From Camillea tinctor (taxonomy: Eukaryota; Ascomycota; Sordariomycetes; Xylariales; Xylariaceae), in assembly GCA_022578605.1 (NCBI GenBank), contig MU394068.1:558001-622000 (forward strand): 64,000 nucleotides of DNA, read 5' to 3'. The notes under the pieces are model-generated. The model searched no databases. It saw only the letters and a program-made list of their open reading frames with translations, and had not been told where the DNA came from. This document shows positions 43,414-55,617 of this stretch, piece by piece. The position numbers and the translations under genes were made by a program. Each line of letters opens with the position of its first letter. Within the stretch, counting starts at the first letter, position 1.

Positions 43414-46400
43414 GATGACCTTGGGCGCAACTGCGGACCAGCGATCAAGTGATAGAACAATGAGGGTGAAATATAGGGAAAGGGGGAGAAAAAGTGAAGT
43501 TTTACAAAACCATCAAGATGGTCGAGGGATTTCGATACCTCAAGTTGCTCGGACGAGGCTCCCTGTGTAGGGTGCAACGCTCTTCAGTTCGGGGATGTGG
43601 ACCATATAGGGTGCAAAGCTCTCGTTTCCCGCGTAGCCTGCATGCTCGCTTTCCTACGTGGCATTTCATCCGTCTTACTTCATGGGCAATAAAGACTCTG
43701 CCTCTTTCTATTGGTTTATCGCCTCAATAGTGGCACGCACAAGAGAGCTTGACACCCAATCGTTTACTATCATCAATCTGCCTTCCAGACAAGAGGCCTG
43801 ATCACTGGCTAAAGTGACCAGCTCAGTGGGCTGAGCCCCCTGTCAAGGAACCAAAGGCTGTACCTATGTACTAGTTATTCCGGAATAGTGACAAGAGAAG
43901 CAGGCTTGGGTCCGTACTCCATGAGGAGGTCGAAAGGGACCTCTAACTCTCTAGAAGCAGCCAGCTCAAAGTAACAGCATCGTCGATAACTTCATATGAG
44001 GGCTTCAGGTGGCGAGAGATGGGTTGGGGGTATGTAAGTAGAAGCTTAAATTCAACTACCGCGAAATTAAAGTACCTATATCACCTAACCCAAGTGGTGA
44101 TACAGTGTAGCAAGAAACGGTGTAAGCCTATTGGACCGCTAACTTTCAGTACTACAGTCACTAACAACCTAATTTATAGTGGGCAACAAACCCCACCAAT
44201 AGTACCTGTAACTGAGGGACCATAGACTATAGCCTCATTCCTCTTTATATCTCATTCGCGCACAGGATATCCAATGTGAACATAAAAGGCTAGAATCAGT
44301 TGAGGGACATAGCATTCCTTTGCAATAACTGCCAGGTCCCTAGCAGCCTGAACAACACAACGGCCTCAACCAAGACACTAGTAACCTTGCAAGCAACTTG
44401 GATATAAAGATAGGTTATCACCACTAAGATAGTTAGATATAAGAGATATAGGGATGCGTCAGCTTCTTTGAGATTACCAAAGTCGAGTAAAATATATATA
44501 CCAATTGCTAGAATTGATTTTAAGGCACGTCATATCTTCTCAAATGACTCCAAGGTCCATAGAGCGCATGCAGTATGACTTGCAGTATGTTCCTCGCAAT
44601 AATTCAATATCGAGGGCGCCATGAGCAGTATCATGCCGAGCTAAATATCAATCAACTGGAGCTTTAGTCACAGATTCGCATAGACCTCCTACTATTTAAG
44701 GTACCTCCCTAGTTCCTACCCCTTGCTTTATTCGCGACAGTAAAGCAGCCTTGGAGCGACTCATGCACAACATCAACGAATGCAACAATAGGGTCGACCA
44801 TTTACCGGTGAAGAAAAGCCTAGAGAGTATGATCATGAATAATTCAAAATTCAATACCCACTCAATCATTTTTAAACGATCCTATGCGAACCCATTCACC
44901 CTTTTTTACGTTACGTGCGAGGATACCAAGGTTAATAGGTCATCAAAGGTACATAGAAGCACATGCTGCGTAGGAAAGAGAGTGTTCCCAGGTATGGCTG
45001 ACGAGATTGCAACAGGTTATGGTTCATGTCCTCTCGCATAGCAACATTATTACCTAAATTATTGCTTGGCCGGCCACGGCGGAGGAGCTCCGTGAACAAC
45101 TTTTACCATGTTTCTGCTGTCCTTCCATCAAAGATAGAATTAGGCGATGCTCCGATTTCATGATCGATTAAGCCCTCGAGTTCACGACATAGTCTAAGGT
45201 TCAGACGATGGAAAGTATGGTTGCTTGATCATGAAGAATCCAACTCCTCGTGCCACTATAATGGGTAATGGCACTGGAATAGCCTAGGTGACTTTCGAAA
45301 GAAGCCGGCGAGTTCATTTCTGTATGTCAAGAATCACCAGTCCTCTCGATCACCATACGAGCTGCTTCAACCTCCAACCTATAATGGACGGTGTGACCTA
45401 AGCTTGACAAAGGAGAATTGAACAGTACGTGAGTGTACATAATCCATTTACGTAGCAACGCAGAATAGAAGAGATGAAAAAGGGAGAGAGACGGTGTGTG
45501 TGGGAGTGAGCAAGGCTACCTGTGGAGCTGCCTCGGGCCAACGAGGCTTGCAGACTAGCAGGGTTTAAGGGGGCGGTTCGGCAAATAGGAGGAATAATAA
45601 GATAGACCGCTTTGCAGTAATTGGTTATAAAGGAGAAGAAATACTCCTAAATACTCGGGATTCCTGTCCGTAAGCACTACTCGTCCTTAGCAAGTGGCAG
45701 TGAGCCACGTAGAAAACCAGGCGACAGAGTTTCAGCTGAAAGCACATACCTACAACTCGTCTAGCAGGGAGACATATCTTAGTTACGGTCTCGGCTTTAC
45801 TAGCCCACGTGATGTAAATACCTGAGCCTTCGTTCTTTGTTCTTTTCTTCGTCTTTGAGCGGTTGCGTCATTCCGATCCATCCGGATGTCTCGGTCGATA
45901 TGCATGTAATATGTCTTGGCAGGCTTCCCATTGTCCACACCCATTTAACCCAACCCACTTGCTCCCTGGGGGTTTTCCATACCGAGAACCTCGAGATCTA
46001 GGTTTGAATTAGGTATACACATTGATGAACTGTGCGATATCTTCACATCTCTGTCACATTAACCATTTCCCGCATGGTCCAAGTAGCTGGGCATTCTCAT
46101 TGTTTTAACCTAAACATCCCCTACCCAACGCCCGTTCCCTCGGACGGATTTCGGAGTCTAACAATGTCCTGAGCCCTTCACACCACCTGACGTACAACCC
46201 CTCTCTCTGTCTCCGAACCACCTGAACCAAGAGAGACAAGGGTCGAGGGCAGCTGCAGCGTGACGGATTACCGAGTAGGTCGACGGATTTGAGATTCTGT
46301 CCCACTAGGTAGGCAGGTAGGTCAGACCGGGCACATAACATATACCTACTTTATACCTGCACCTGTGCGGTTCAGCCTTAGCCTTCGCACGATCCTTTCT

Positions 46401-46802
46401 GTCATCATCTCGATCTCGGAGGCTAAGCATCCACATTTTCTCACACACCCACACCCCCAAGCTGTAGGCAGGATCCATCAGATTCCACCCCGGACTTGAG
46501 GACAAGAGCGGCGTTGCGGCTGACTAATTGTAGCCACTATTCCAGTTTACCATTATTGTTATAGGATTTGTTCCCTCTCGCCCTGCCTGATTTCACTTTA
46601 AAGAAGACTTGACCCCTCACACCCTCCTTGCCCATCTTACTGAAATTTCTCCCTTCCCTCCCTTCCCTCCCTCCGTTGCTCTACGCAATGCTATAATAGC
46701 AGCTCGTTCCAGACTAAAATATCGACTTGTTCAATAATCATAATCAACAAAGAAGGGAAGGAAATAGAAGGAGACAAGGAAAAAGAGAAAGAATTAAACA
46801 CT
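43414..46802. other. Long gene-free region, possibly holding decayed element sequence
   Basis: 3.4 kb without a supported gene. From about 44400 to 45200 the plus strand shows protein-like scraps in several frames (for example IARIDFKARHIFSNDSKVH at about 44500) broken by stops and rich in TA, the look of an old repeat-mutated element. I could not name a family. The last 200 bases are CT-rich and are the probable promoter of the small gene at 46803. Confidence 0.35.
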
Positions 46803-47078
46803 ATGGCGAAATCACGAGGCCGAAAAAGCGAGATACAGTTCCGGCTGGCGCTTTACTCCGCCATGCAAGCCGTGTTCGCACTCATCATCTTCATCATCTT
46901 TATACTCGCCTTCGTGATCCAATCCGGCGGGATCGTGCTCCCCCAGTGGGCTAAGACGTGGCAGGGCGTGTCGCCCGACCTGATACCCGAGTATGCTGGC
47001 GCGCTACTGGGTGCGGTCTGCGTCGTCGGCGGCCTTTGCGCCGCTGCCGGGATCATGTTAATCAGGTCGGAGGCGTGA
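46803..47078 (+). CDS. Small two-span membrane protein
   Basis: A single-exon frame of 91 aa starting MAKSRGRKSEIQFRL, in good start context (CACTATGGC). Two hydrophobic segments, about residues 20-42 (ALIIFIIFILAFVI) and 63-86 (AGALLGAVCVVGGLCAAAGI), flank a loop with WAKTWQGVSPD. The basic N-terminus should stay in the cytosol. A 5' leader with purine-rich sequence precedes it. No family recognised; codon use and hydrophobic pattern look like a real small protein. Confidence 0.65.
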   Translation: MAKSRGRKSEIQFRLALYSAMQAVFALIIFIIFILAFVIQSGGIVLPQWAKTWQGVSPDLIPEYAGALLGAVCVVGGLCAAAGIMLIRSEA

Positions 47079-48375
47079 GGAATGATGGATTATGGGCTAC
47101 AGAAACATGAATGAAGACGATGAACGGGGTGTTTGACTACATCTCACGAGCTATCACATTCCTTTTCCTGCATTGAGAAGGCGTTACGGGGTACGATGAT
47201 GGATACGGCGTTAGGATTTACGATACATGTTGGATATTCACGAGTCACGATTCTTGGATAATGCATCAAGGCGCAAGCGAAGCAGCCGGGTTCAAACTAC
47301 ATGTTAGATATACCTACAATGGAGTTTCATTACGAATGGTGAGTAGCTCACTTTCTTTTTTGCCATCATCACGAGATACTAACCCTCTGAACCAGATTAT
47401 TCCCAACACCTGCGTGGTTACATCCCATCATCGTCACCACCACTACAAACTGAATGAACATACGAACCATTTCATCGGGGGATTTGGCCCTCTCTGTTCG
47501 GCATCACGGAACTCGGACGTTCGTTCGGGCCCGAGCTTCACCCGCTTATTCGCCCGCTTTCTCTTGGCGGATTCCGGACCCTCTCCATCACTTCCCCACC
47601 ATCAGTTTTGGAGGTTTTTCTTACGAGACAGCAAATGGTCAGCAGCATAGACCAGTAAGAGGCTCCACGTGCAGGACCTGCGTTTAAGAACAGCGCTACA
47701 CTCATACGACTTACTTGTGAAACTGATGGGTTTGGCACATAGGTCGTCCAAACGAATACATGTCCCAATTCGGTAGTTATGGCGGACAATTTTGGGTATG
47801 TACTATGGGAACCCGCAGCTGATGGCATGGGACCGGAGAATGGGGATAGGGATGCAAACAGCCGCCCGCCCTACGAGGCTGCCTTGGCGTATGACACGAT
47901 CCTTTCGGGATTGAGTCGGCTCTCCGAGGTTGGGTCGAGTCGCGTCGCTCGGCATAAAGTCTCGATTAGTGTATATAGCATTGTTGAATAGCGGAGACAT
48001 CATTTTACTATGCAAGGCGTGTCATATCACATTTCACGATCGAGAAAAGCTATATCGTATCGTGATTTTTCGACACAATTTTTTATTCTTTCATTTCCCA
48101 TCCAAACTAAGTGAGGTATCATATCTTTCGGGTATCACATCCTCGCCTGAACGTTAGGTAGTACATGGTAAAACACACATCTCCCCGGGTTATGCACCAT
48201 TCCGCAGTCAACTGAGTACATACAAGCCCAACTAAACCCGTCCTTGATCCCGCGCAACCCAGGGAGTATCTCGGTAAATAAAAGAAACCTGCAAACCCAA
48301 AAATCCAACCAAGAATAGAGTATCGCTATGCGAAAGGAGAAAAAAAAGAACACAAGAAATGAAAAAGGGCCGAGA
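47079..48375. other. Intergenic, no supported gene
   Basis: Spacer of 1.3 kb. Overlapping open frames around 47261-47687 are chance-like (His-rich, no domain). The last few hundred bases are 3' flank of the Pro/His-rich gene. Confidence 0.5.
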
Positions 48376-49062
48376 CTAGTGACGATGAGGAGGCGGTCCG
48401 TGAGGCGATCCACCTCGATGAGGCCCGTGCCCATGACGCTGTCCATGCCCCCCAAACCCACGCGGCGAAGGCGGTCCATGGCGATGATGCGGCGACCGCG
48501 GCGACCTCGGCGAAGGTGGCGGTGGCGAGCGCTGTCTTGCAAAATCAATCAACGGCCCATCCGGCCTGCTCGCGCCCCCGGGCCCAAAGTGATGCCGCGG
48601 GGGGCTGCTATGGCGGCGGGCGCGCGGCTGCCTGACGTGCAGGAAATTGCTATCCTGGTGAGGCCGGTGGTGAGGGGGGCGCAGGACCGAGGCGGGAGGC
48701 GGCGTGCGCCGGCCGTTGCCCTCCGGGATGCGGTCCACGAGCGAGGGGCCGTAGGGCGACTGCGTGAACGGCGAGGGCGCGAACGAGTTTGTGTAAAACG
48801 GTCCGTCGGCCGGGCTGGCGGCGTGGTTGCCCGGCTGCCCTAGCGGGGGGATCTTGTTGATGAGGGCTGAGCTCCCCGGGGGCAGGACGTATGGGGGTGG
48901 TGGGGAGGAGGGTCGCCTGGCATGGCGGTGCGGACCCGGAGGGGGTGGTGGTCCCGGCGGGTGGTGATGCCCGAGGTGGCTACGGCGGCGATGGTGATGA
49001 GAGTCTCCCGGGGGCGGGCCTGGGGGTGGGGGGTGATTCTGCGAGATGTGGTGCATGGTCAT
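48376..49062 (-). CDS. Pro/His-rich low-complexity protein
   Basis: One exon of 228 aa beginning MTMHHISQNHPPPPGPPPG. Pro, His, Gly, Arg and Ser dominate: His runs, PPPPG blocks, and a C-terminal HGQRHGHGPHRGGSPHG. A less repetitive centre (about 68-120) includes SALINKIPPLGQPGN and SLVDRIPEGNGRR. There is no signal peptide or membrane span. The segment is much more GC-rich than its flanks. Such proteins are usually disordered and may bind RNA, metals or SH3/WW partners; no role can be assigned. The antisense strand is also open over part of the range, an effect of GC richness. Confidence 0.6.
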   Translation of the reverse strand: MTMHHISQNHPPPPGPPPGDSHHHRRRSHLGHHHPPGPPPPPGPHRHARRPSSPPPPYVLPPGSSALINKIPPLGQPGNHAASPADGPFYTNSFAPSPFTQSPYGPSLVDRIPEGNGRRTPPPASVLRPPHHRPHQDSNFLHVRQPRARRHSSPPRHHFGPGGASRPDGPLIDFARQRSPPPPSPRSPRSPHHRHGPPSPRGFGGHGQRHGHGPHRGGSPHGPPPHRH

Positions 49063-50828
49063 ACAAATGCAATTGACGTTTATGGTGTTGATGTTTGGTA
49101 GATTCCGGGGTTCGTGAGATTGACGGGTGTGTAATGATGAGAGGATGGGGTGAGATGAGATGAGATCAGAATTAAAAAAAAAAGGTGAGACTCGTCCTTC
49201 TTTAAGTGTATCTCTGGATCAATGACGAGCACTAGGATGTTGAGACTAGGAATAAGATGATATACCCCACCTGCGAGTAAGCCACGATAGCACTTACGCA
49301 AGGTCTCACGCAAGCCACGAGAGAGTCAGGTCGGCAAGGGGTGTTGGACGGGATTGGGCAGGTAAGAAAAATGAGATCGTGGCAGTGATGGCGGGTGATT
49401 AAAGCCGATTTGCTCAACACCAGCCACGACTCGAGTGCCGAATTGCCGCGATGAGAAGCCTTAGATGCAACTAACTAACCTATCAGATGGTTCAATTCAG
49501 CTCGGTGTGTGTTAAGGTTAAGTAAAACTACGTAAGTTGGTGTCGAAGCAGGGGGGAAAGTAAGTGAATAAGTAAATGACGATAATATTGTGTGGGTGTT
49601 TTTGAAGTTGAAGTAGAGAAAAGATGAATAAAAAATAGAATCAACGTTGCCCAAAGCATAACATTGGTACTCTTGTAAGAGCTCGTATTGGATCTATACT
49701 TACTTGTCTTATCTCGGAGAATTTATTTTTGTTCGTCCCTTTTTTTTTTCTCTTATAAAGACCAGCCATCCCCCGGGACCATCAGCTGAAGAAGCATTAA
49801 AAAAAGCCCAAGTCCAGGCCCTGGCAGATAAAAAATAGTCAACCATCCACGATAACTAGGCAATGAAGCCGGCGTCCCTTTCCTTTCCCCAAGGCAGTCC
49901 CCTGCATCTTTGCTCGGTTGAGCAGCGACTATTCTAGATTTTCTTGGTAGTGTAGAACGTTCCGGTGTAGAATGGCAGAGTGGGTGGGCGTTATTCCCAG
50001 TTAGATCACCCCCAGTCTTTTCCGTCCCATAAATCCTGTTCTAGAGAGACGGCCGTTCCGTTTTTAGCCCTGTCGCCCTGGGACTATTGATGCAACACAG
50101 TGGAAATCATGGGTACGTAGTGATCATGGCTCGTTCTGCCGTTCGTAAGGTGGCCGCGTGCTTTATTGACATCATACTTATAAACCCTTGGGTACGGAGT
50201 AAGTGATAAATATTCAAGAGTCAATCGACAAAACATTCGACAGCGGCTAGCGCTTGATTAAAAGCGGAACAAGAAGGTATCCAACCGTTGCTATGCCGTG
50301 TAATCGATCATGCGTCGAGAGCACACCAGCCCGAAAGCCAACGAAATAAGATCACGCCTTTTCTTTTTATAGCTGCAGACATAACGCTATATATATACAT
50401 CTCTACCTAGGTAGTCAATATTCAATACTACTACCTCCCCAAAACGAACGTGCCTGTTTTCGTTCATACACCAGGGTATCCAATGTCATCCTCCATCTGA
50501 ATCAAAAGAAAGAAAATGTGTCGCCGGGGAATATCTACCTAGGTTCGCTAAAAAAGAAAAAAAAGAAAAAACCGTGGGTTGTCGATGCATAGCCCCGCCC
50601 CCGTTTCCCTTGAACCCGGAACACCCAAGAAAAAAAAAAGACGTGTGTAGAGCATCGTATCATGAAACAGCAGAGGGGAAGAAGAAAAAGAAAACTGGCG
50701 CCCCGTTCTGACACCCCTAAACGCCAGTACCCCCGCCAAAAAAACCATCGTAGCATTGTCTCAAGTTCAGCTAACGATCCCCCACGTGTATGGGGGGTTA
50801 TCCTTCATAATCATTACGATAAACATCG
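49063..50828. other. Intergenic, no supported gene
   Basis: Spacer of 1.8 kb: promoter of the Pro/His-rich gene on the left, 3' flank of the flippase on the right. Short poly-A and poly-T tracts only. Confidence 0.5.
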
Positions 50829-53800
50829 TCATGTAGTCTGTATCTGTACGTTTTTGCCTTTCCTAGCCGGTGCCGCCTCATCCACCGCCTCAGCGGGATC
50901 TGTATGGGTGGAGATTCGATTTGGTGGCACCCACAGATCTGGCAGCGGCCTCGAGGTTTCGCTTACGCCCGCACTAGGAGGCGGCTCGAGCTCTCCCTCA
51001 GCCCGGACGCCCGCTTCACGGCCCTCTTCTGCCGCGTGGTCTTTCATCACCTGGCTGACGCCGCCTTGCTGCTCGATCTCCTGCCACAGGTTCTGGTCCG
51101 TCGGGAAGTAGATCCGCTGCAGCGCGGTGGCGCAGAGCTCGACCGCCACGACGGCCGCGATGCCGAGGCCCACCGTCGTCCACCAGCTGAGCTTGTTGCC
51201 GAATTCGTGGAGGAATGAGCCGCGGACGATATAGGGGCCGATATGGGATGAGTATATTCCCCCTATAAACAGGTTCCAGAGGAACCAAGCTGCTAGCGAC
51301 AGGATGAAGCCGGCGAACGGGACCCAGGTCTTGTGGTGGTATTCCAATATCCTGCAGGTATAATTAGTATACGCGAGGAGAGTCATCGGCAGGAGTGGTT
51401 TTAACTTACAGAATCTTGACGTTGATGATAACTACGCAGACGGTAAAGGCCATCTGCCCGAACGGGAACAGCGAATTATCCTCGGTGAAGAGCACGTCCT
51501 TGAAGATGCCCCAAACTATCATGTAGATCACGACCGTATCCACCGCTCCCATGAAGGTCCAGGCAATGTACTTCTTCGCATTGAAGCCCTCGCCTCGCTG
51601 GCCGAACGTGTAGAGCTCGGGGACAGCGAGCAGCGTATCGGCTTTGAGGTCCTTTTCGAATATCCCCAGCAGGATGACCGGTAAGGAGGTAAATAGTACA
51701 TTAAAGACCGTCAAGCTCCAGTTTTCGTAGATCGACGTGCCCGTGTAGCCGTTCCAGCGCTGGTACTGCGCCTGCACTATGTAGAAGACCAATTCCTTCC
51801 AGAACGTGGCGAGGATGTACTTGGACGTGCGCAGGTACATCCATCGGCCGTGAACCAGCAGGAGACGCTGTAGGAATCGGAATTGGGCGATCGAGTAATC
51901 AGCAACACGCGCAGCCTGAAGGCCCTCGCGTCCCGAGATGCCGATGCCCACGTGGGAAGCCTGGATCATCGCGATATCGTTCGCCCCGTCTCCGATCGCC
52001 AGCGTGAGCGATGAGGGTACGGTCTCTCGGATGGATTTGACGAGGCTAGCCTTTTGCGAAGGGGAAGCCCGGCAGCAAATGACCGAGTCCATGCATACCG
52101 CCAGGTCGTAGAACATGATGCTCAAGGATTCGTCTTCCTCGATCATGCCGAGCGAATGGCCGTCGATGACGAGGACCGAGTGGGCGATCGTGCCGCGCCC
52201 GACCTCTGCGACAATCGACGTGATTTTCTCCTGGAGATTGTCGGTGGTTCCATCGAGGATGTACAATTCGGAAAAGGACTTGATCAACCTCGCGGCGTGC
52301 GCGATCTCGATGGCGGTCTCCCTCTTGTCTCCCGTCAGCATCCACACCTTGATATTCGCCCTGCGCAGCTTGTCAATCGTCTCCGGAACCCCCTCTTGGA
52401 GCTTATCTTCGATGGCGGTAGCTCCGGCGAGATCAAACCCTTGTTCGATAGACTCGGCAGCTTCTTCGATGCGGCTCTGCCTATCCACCAGACTGGTGGT
52501 CGCAGCGCGGTACACCGTCTTCCACTCGTTGTACTCCTCGTCGCTGATATACCGGTAGGCGAAAAGCAGAGTCCTGAGCCCATCCGACGCGAATTCGCCA
52601 ATATGCTGAAAGCAGCGTTCGAAAATGGCGCCATCGTCCGCCGCTATAGATTCGTCTACTGTCGTGCGGTACTCATTTTCAGTGCCATCATACCCATGGG
52701 ACGTAGCTATCGAGTGGCGTCGTGGCGCGCGAGACGATGCATCGTCTTCATTCTCCTCGTCTTCATTCTGGGTTTCGCGCCTTCTGAGCCAAGTATCAAT
52801 GTTGTCCGATACGACCGAACGTCGTCGGTTTGAGTCAGTCGACTTCCGAATACTATCCCGGCGGAATAAACTGTTATGTCTTGACAAGCTGGTCGGCAGA
52901 TCTGACGCGTAACTCTGGCGGTTAAACCGGGCTCTCTTCGCTTCCACGCTCCGGCGCTTGCTGGCTCTTCGCTCGACCTCGGCAGCTTTCGTTCTGGCCA
53001 GATGTGACATCCTTAATCTAGAGAGTACGACATTATCCGCTCCTTTGCAAAATACGCATATCCGACCATCGGGCATGCGGATGACAATCGACATGCGTTT
53101 CCGCTTGCTACTGAACTCCACCACATCCAACACTTCGTACGTCTCCGTGACAAAGTCGCCTTCTGGGTTCTGGAGTCGAAGTTTGATGGATTGGGCTGGT
53201 CGGTCGATCAAGAGGTAGCCCAGGTCCCGAGCCGCCTGTACCAGCGCCAACTCGTCCGGAGAGGCGGCTTGAAACGTGATCTCTCCATTTTCTCTGGTCT
53301 CGGGTAGACACGTGTGGCATAGCGCTATGGACAGTAGAAAGTGCTGAGCCTTTTTCGAGAATTCGGTGTGCGGATTGCGTTGAATATACTCAATCAGTTG
53401 CTCCGTTCTCATCTCAGGCTGGGCGTGATTGTGGGCATAGCCTGTAGATCTTGATACCGTTCTCGCTAGCCGGCGATCGTCAATCAGCGGGTCCATGATC
53501 GACTCGTCGTCTTCCGTATTGGTATCTTGCATATTGCCTCGCTGTTGCTCTTGCGGTTGCTTGCCTCTCAGCGTCGGTTTTTCCTCCTTGATATCCATAT
53601 CGTGTAACCAAGCTGTGCCGGCAACGCTGAGCTTTCTGAACTGCATCTTGTTTTCCGTCAACGTGCCCGTCTTGTCTGAAAACACATAGCTGACTTGCCC
53701 TAAGTTCTCGAGGATCGTGGTGGTGTTGACGACCAGTGGCGTGTTCGTCTCGGGGTCGTACATCTCGATGTCATCCAAAAAGAAATACTGGCAGACCTTG

Positions 53801-55617
53801 ATGATTTCCAAGCTGACATAAAGTGACAAAGGGATCAATGTATTAAATTCGATGATGAATCCAAACCAAATTTGGACGAAAGGGACTTCGGCGTTTGCGA
53901 GATACGGCGCGTATCGCTCGTAGGAATCTCTCCATAGGTAGTAACCCCCCGTGCAGCCAAAGGTGAGTATAAGGACGCACGCCACCAGCAGAAGTATGAT
54001 GCGGTTGAGCAGCTCCTGGATCTTGGGTGCCTTCGCGTGAACTTCCTTGTTCGCATTCATGCGTATTTTACACTCCTCGCCCGTGTTGATGACCAAACCG
54101 ATAGCCTCCTCGGTGTTGCGCAGCTTAGAGCCACGAAACACGACATTGTCTAGGGTTAGGGGCATAGCTTCACCGTCCAACTCCACCCTTCCCTCGAAAT
54201 TGTACAGGTCCGGATTCGGATCTTCCGATACCACCTCTGCCCGGCATGTCTTCAAGTTATCTAGAGTGTCGCATCGCTTCGCCAGCAGCGGAGAGGCCTG
54301 CTTGCTTTTAAGGTTGGTCTCGCCGTCGAGGGCCATGGTTTCGATATACGCGATGCCGTTCGCGCCCGTCGCATGTAACAAAACCATGTCCGCCGGCACG
54401 TTGTCATCTCTTCGTAATCGGATAATATCACCTACCCTAATGTTCCGCCACTGAATACGACGCCATTCCGACGCTGCCTTTTCGTGCTGCTGTCCCATAG
54501 ACTGAAGCTCCGTCACCTCCCCCCTCTCGCCACCCGGGTCTTCCGTTTTTCTTCTGCCGGGCCTCTTATTCGCCATGTTAGCCAGCTTCTCCCTAGTCGA
54601 CGACGTGCCCGCTCTTTCGGGGTCAAAAATAAAAGCAGGGGCTTTATTCTCGGCCTTGTCCAACTGATAGCGCCTGAAATCATCATAACCCTCTTTGGTC
54701 ATACTTATGGCGACAAAGAAGAGCAGAGGGGCGATGGTCGTGTAGGTACCCGTCGTACTAAAACCTGGAATCATTTGTAGGATACCGATAACCAAAAAGT
54801 AGAAATTAGCTAGCTTGCTAAATTGGAAATAGAGCTGCTTCGGCAGGAAAGACAAGATGGTATATCGACTAGATCGGATGAAATTCGAGATGTAGTGCTG
54901 CTGCTTCCCTCGCCGCTCATCCACCAGCGGCGAAGTACGGACACCCTCGGCGCGGAGGGGTATATGCCGTCCATCACGGCTCGGCGGCAAGGGTTTCTGT
55001 CGCAGGAGACCTTCGATGATCCACTTCTGATAATATTCGTTGTAGGCCTTCATCAGTTTCACGCGGGGTCCTCCCGCCCACTTCCGTTTCCGATCAACCC
55101 AAGCACGATAGTTGCCTGACTGAAAGCTCAGATCTTGACTTGGAGTTTTGGCTTTTGCTTCATCATTTTCGTCCGGAGAGATGAACGGCCATGCCAACAT
55201 GCTGGTACGTTTATTCGGCGGCGGCGGCGGCGGCGCTTCCCTTCCTCCATATGCATTTCGATCCGGTTCCGCAGCGGGCATGGGCGATGCGATTCCGGAT
55301 GGCGCTTCCGACCTCCGCGATCCACCACCCGAGGCGTCTGGAATGGGGTATAAATTGAGATCTGTCGATCGGCGCTGCAGTTCGTCTCGCGCTGCATCGT
55401 TCGGCAATGGTGCGCGATAGTTATAGCTCGAGCTGCTATCGGGTGGCTGCGATGATCGCCTTGGCCGCGAAAAGTTGAATTGAGGTCGGCCTTCGCGGGT
55501 TTCCGCATCCGTAGACAAAGAAGAAGAGGTCTGCGGGCGGTTGATCAATGGGAAACGACGTGGTTGAGGCGTTTCCGTGGCTTTGTGTTCTTCATTTTGA
55601 TCTGTCATGACCCCCAA
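50829..55617 (-). CDS. DNF3: P4-type ATPase, phospholipid flippase (DNF3-like)
   Basis: Two exons, 55617-51410 and 51351-50829, around a 58-nt intron, give 1576 aa; MTDQNEEH at 55608 is an alternative start. The N-terminal 170 residues are low complexity. Helices 1-2 follow YISNFIRSSRYTILSFLP and carry LYFQFSKLANFYFLVIG. The actuator has DGETNLK (about 428), the phosphorylation site is DKTGTLT with Asp648, the nucleotide domain has KGADN, and the hinge has TGDKRETAIEIA (about 1092) and GDGANDIAMIQ (about 1207). A 150-residue Arg/Ser-rich insert sits in the nucleotide domain (about 890-1000). Helices 5-10 follow and the tail is acidic. P4-ATPases move aminophospholipids to the cytosolic leaflet of Golgi and plasma membranes. 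Overall plan fits DNF3; a separate Cdc50-type subunit gene is not in this window. Confidence 0.92.
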
